64,000 nucleotides of DNA from Eutreptiella sp. 'Long Island Sound 2002'. Its lineage: Eukaryota; Euglenozoa; Euglenophyceae; Eutreptiales; Eutreptiaceae. Positions 62,201 through 64,000 of the stretch are shown here, piece after piece (the stretch's first letter is position 1; each line of letters opens with the position of its first letter). Location: positions 146,022,961 to 146,086,960 of the forward strand of contig OZ038382.1 in the NCBI GenBank assembly GCA_964036045.1. Direction: 5' to 3'. Below the pieces are notes generated by a model. It saw only the letters and a list, made by a program, of their open reading frames with translations. It did not search any database and had not been told where the DNA came from. A program made the position numbers and the translations under genes.

Positions 62201-64000
62201 GTACAACTTGAATTTAGGTCCGGGCTCCCTGTGGGCATAGAGATATGGGGCCGCCAATGGACCACACGGGGGGGTGAAATTGGGGTCCCAAAAGGGGGTC
62301 ATTTTGGCTACTCAAAATGAGCCAAAATTCGGGGGTGCTCCCAATAGTATATCTCCACGCCGGCTCGGAGATCGGATCCGCCATTCCATACGCGATCCAC
62401 CGGGAGTCCAACAGAGACTCCCATGCATTTGGCTCTCAAAGATCTCCATGCCACGCGGCGTGGTGACAATATCAATTGGGTCCACAAATGCCAAAATGGC
62501 AAAATTGTCCACACTCACTTTGGGCTAGCACCCTAACGAAGGTTGCTCCGCTTCGCCCACGTGGTGTGTGAACCATGGGGACCAATCCCCATATTACTCA
62601 TGTCATATATGGTCCATTGGTCCATGCGTCTGGCGTGCACGAGGGTGCTGAACATGGTGCACGGCGGGTAGAAAATGTGGAAAATTGCTCAAAATGGCCG
62701 AAAATGCGCACACTCATGGTTGGGGCAAACGGGGCACATGCCCGACTCGGACCGGAGTGTGCCATAGGATTGGTATCAAGTCATATGTGTCCAACATATC
62801 TTTTGTGCGTCGCCCAACTCCTCCGGTTTTGGGAATGGCAGGGTCGCCAAGTGAGCCCATGTTTTGGGATAGTCCCAAATCGCCAACATGGCGGCCACGG
62901 TATGCCAAGCCCAAGAGGAGTTATTCGCCGGGTTCAAGATATGTTGGGCACCGAAGTATGTACCCTCATAACATACTTGGGTCATGATGTCAATTGGGCG
63001 CAACGTTGAGATACACGGTCGCCACTTGACATCATGACGGGCAAAAAATAGCAATATTGGCGAAAAAAACACCCAAAAGGGCCTTGAAAGGCGCACAAAT
63101 ATATTACAATATCTTCGGCTTGGATTGAGTAATCGACCAATCCTTCTAAACACAATGACTTGACACCAATGACCTCTGATTCCGCATATGTGCTCCACTT
63201 GGGGCGCTTTGAAAGGTCACGAGCGCTACTTCCCAAGTGGGCACATGGAAATATGGAAAATTGCAAAACACCCACCTTGCTCCCAACGCATCGCTTTGGG
63301 ATCGCCACACAAGCTTTCCTCCACGAAGGTTAGGCTTGCAATTGATCGTGGGGAGTATAAGGAAGGGCCTCGTGCAATATGAGGTCCATTGGTGGGTGTA
63401 TCGCTCTTAGCCAAACCCGCCAAATGGGCACGCAATACAACACATGGCACCTACCACATACTGCCCAAAAAGGTAGCTCCCCCCACGATATGTCATGCCC
63501 CTCCAAGGGCATAACTTTGTGTCAATCGCTCATAGGAACTCAAGGAAAGTTCCTATGCAACACCAACACTCGCGCGCTACACTCGAAAGTTATCTTAAGG
63601 CACGCAATATCATGGCCAAAGAGTTATAACGCAAACTCTACCCTCTTGACCATGATCCATTACGCTAGCGCGCACGTGTGGAGACGCAAGGCGTATAAGG
63701 CTTCCTAAATTACGTCGGGAGTATTGTGAATACATCGCATGCTTCCTTATTGTCATTCCTCGCAAGTGGCACGAGATATGACCCTCACAAGTGGCCTCAC
63801 GAATCAACTTTGTTTTGCCCATATCTCTAAGACAAATGGAGGGCAAGAGAAAAGGAAAGTTGATTCGTGCATAGGGAAGCACGTAGGTCCACTCGAAAGA
63901 GGTCAAATCAAGTGCGGGGATGTCGAAGTTGAAATTCCGATTTCGACATCCTGAAAAATTCGGATTAAGGTTGCGAGTGTACAATGTGAAAATTGCAGAT
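62201..64000 (-). repeat. Diverged LTR related to the element-B family
   Basis: From about 62900, and most clearly 63400-64000, the sequence aligns in order with B's LTR (41030-41570 and 58190-58730). Shared blocks include ATGCCCCTCCA(A/T)GG(G/A)CATAACTT, CTACCCTCTTGACC and TCAAATCAAGTGCGG. Identity is far lower than between B's two LTRs. Orientation is the same. The part before 62900 is only similar in style. Confidence 0.6.

Noticed and set aside
1-64000. CRISPR array, prokaryotic operon or rRNA genes
   Set aside because: No regularly spaced repeats with unique spacers, no ribosome-binding-site patterns and no rRNA-like sequence were seen. All coding content is eukaryotic transposon-type.

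Overview
The window is a transposon graveyard from a large eukaryotic genome. I see no intact host gene, no rRNA and no clean tRNA. Reverse-transcriptase elements, introns with GT/AG ends, an initiator-tRNA-Met primer site, chromodomain Ty3 elements and a TET/JBP-like dioxygenase all point to a eukaryote. A unicellular alga is my best guess, but the sequence does not settle the species.

Layout. The backbone is one degraded Ty3-like LTR retrotransposon ('element A'), cut by other insertions. Its gag N-terminus lies on the minus strand at 1961-3388. The rest of gag (16550-16894 and 23422-24325), the protease (24326-24442 and 38478 on), a Dam-like methyltransferase domain (to 39118) and RT/RNase H (59286-61388) lie on the plus strand. 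Between the two gag parts sit a second chromodomain Ty3 element ('C', 4371-8167) and a pogo-like DNA transposon whose transposase carries C-terminal SAP-like and chromo domains (10666-14121). Inside gag is a 6.5-kb terminal-inverted-repeat DNA transposon (16895-23421) encoding a DDE-like transposase and a TET/JBP-like 2-oxoglutarate dioxygenase. Inside the protease is a very GC-rich, 14-kb, multicistronic LINE (24443-38477). Between the methyltransferase domain and RT is a nearly complete 19.5-kb chromovirus ('B', minus strand, 39579-59119) with 2.37-kb LTRs, PBS, PPT and a 4-bp target duplication. B itself carries a second, 5'-truncated, antisense copy of the same GC-rich LINE family (about 49.8-56.1 kb) together with a fragment of a PPi-dependent phosphofructokinase gene.

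The A linker that flanks B is on the minus strand while A's methyltransferase and RT are on the plus strand. Reading across the joints shows that about 39.12-59.28 kb, with B inside it, is inverted relative to A. This is either a real inversion or an assembly orientation error.

The window is rich in selfish elements that appear to engage chromatin or DNA methylation: three chromodomains in three unrelated element contexts, a Dam-like adenine methyltransferase-type domain in two Ty3 elements, and a TET/JBP-like dioxygenase in a DNA transposon. The ends of the window (1-319 and about 62.2-64 kb) hold further copies of the B-type LTR.
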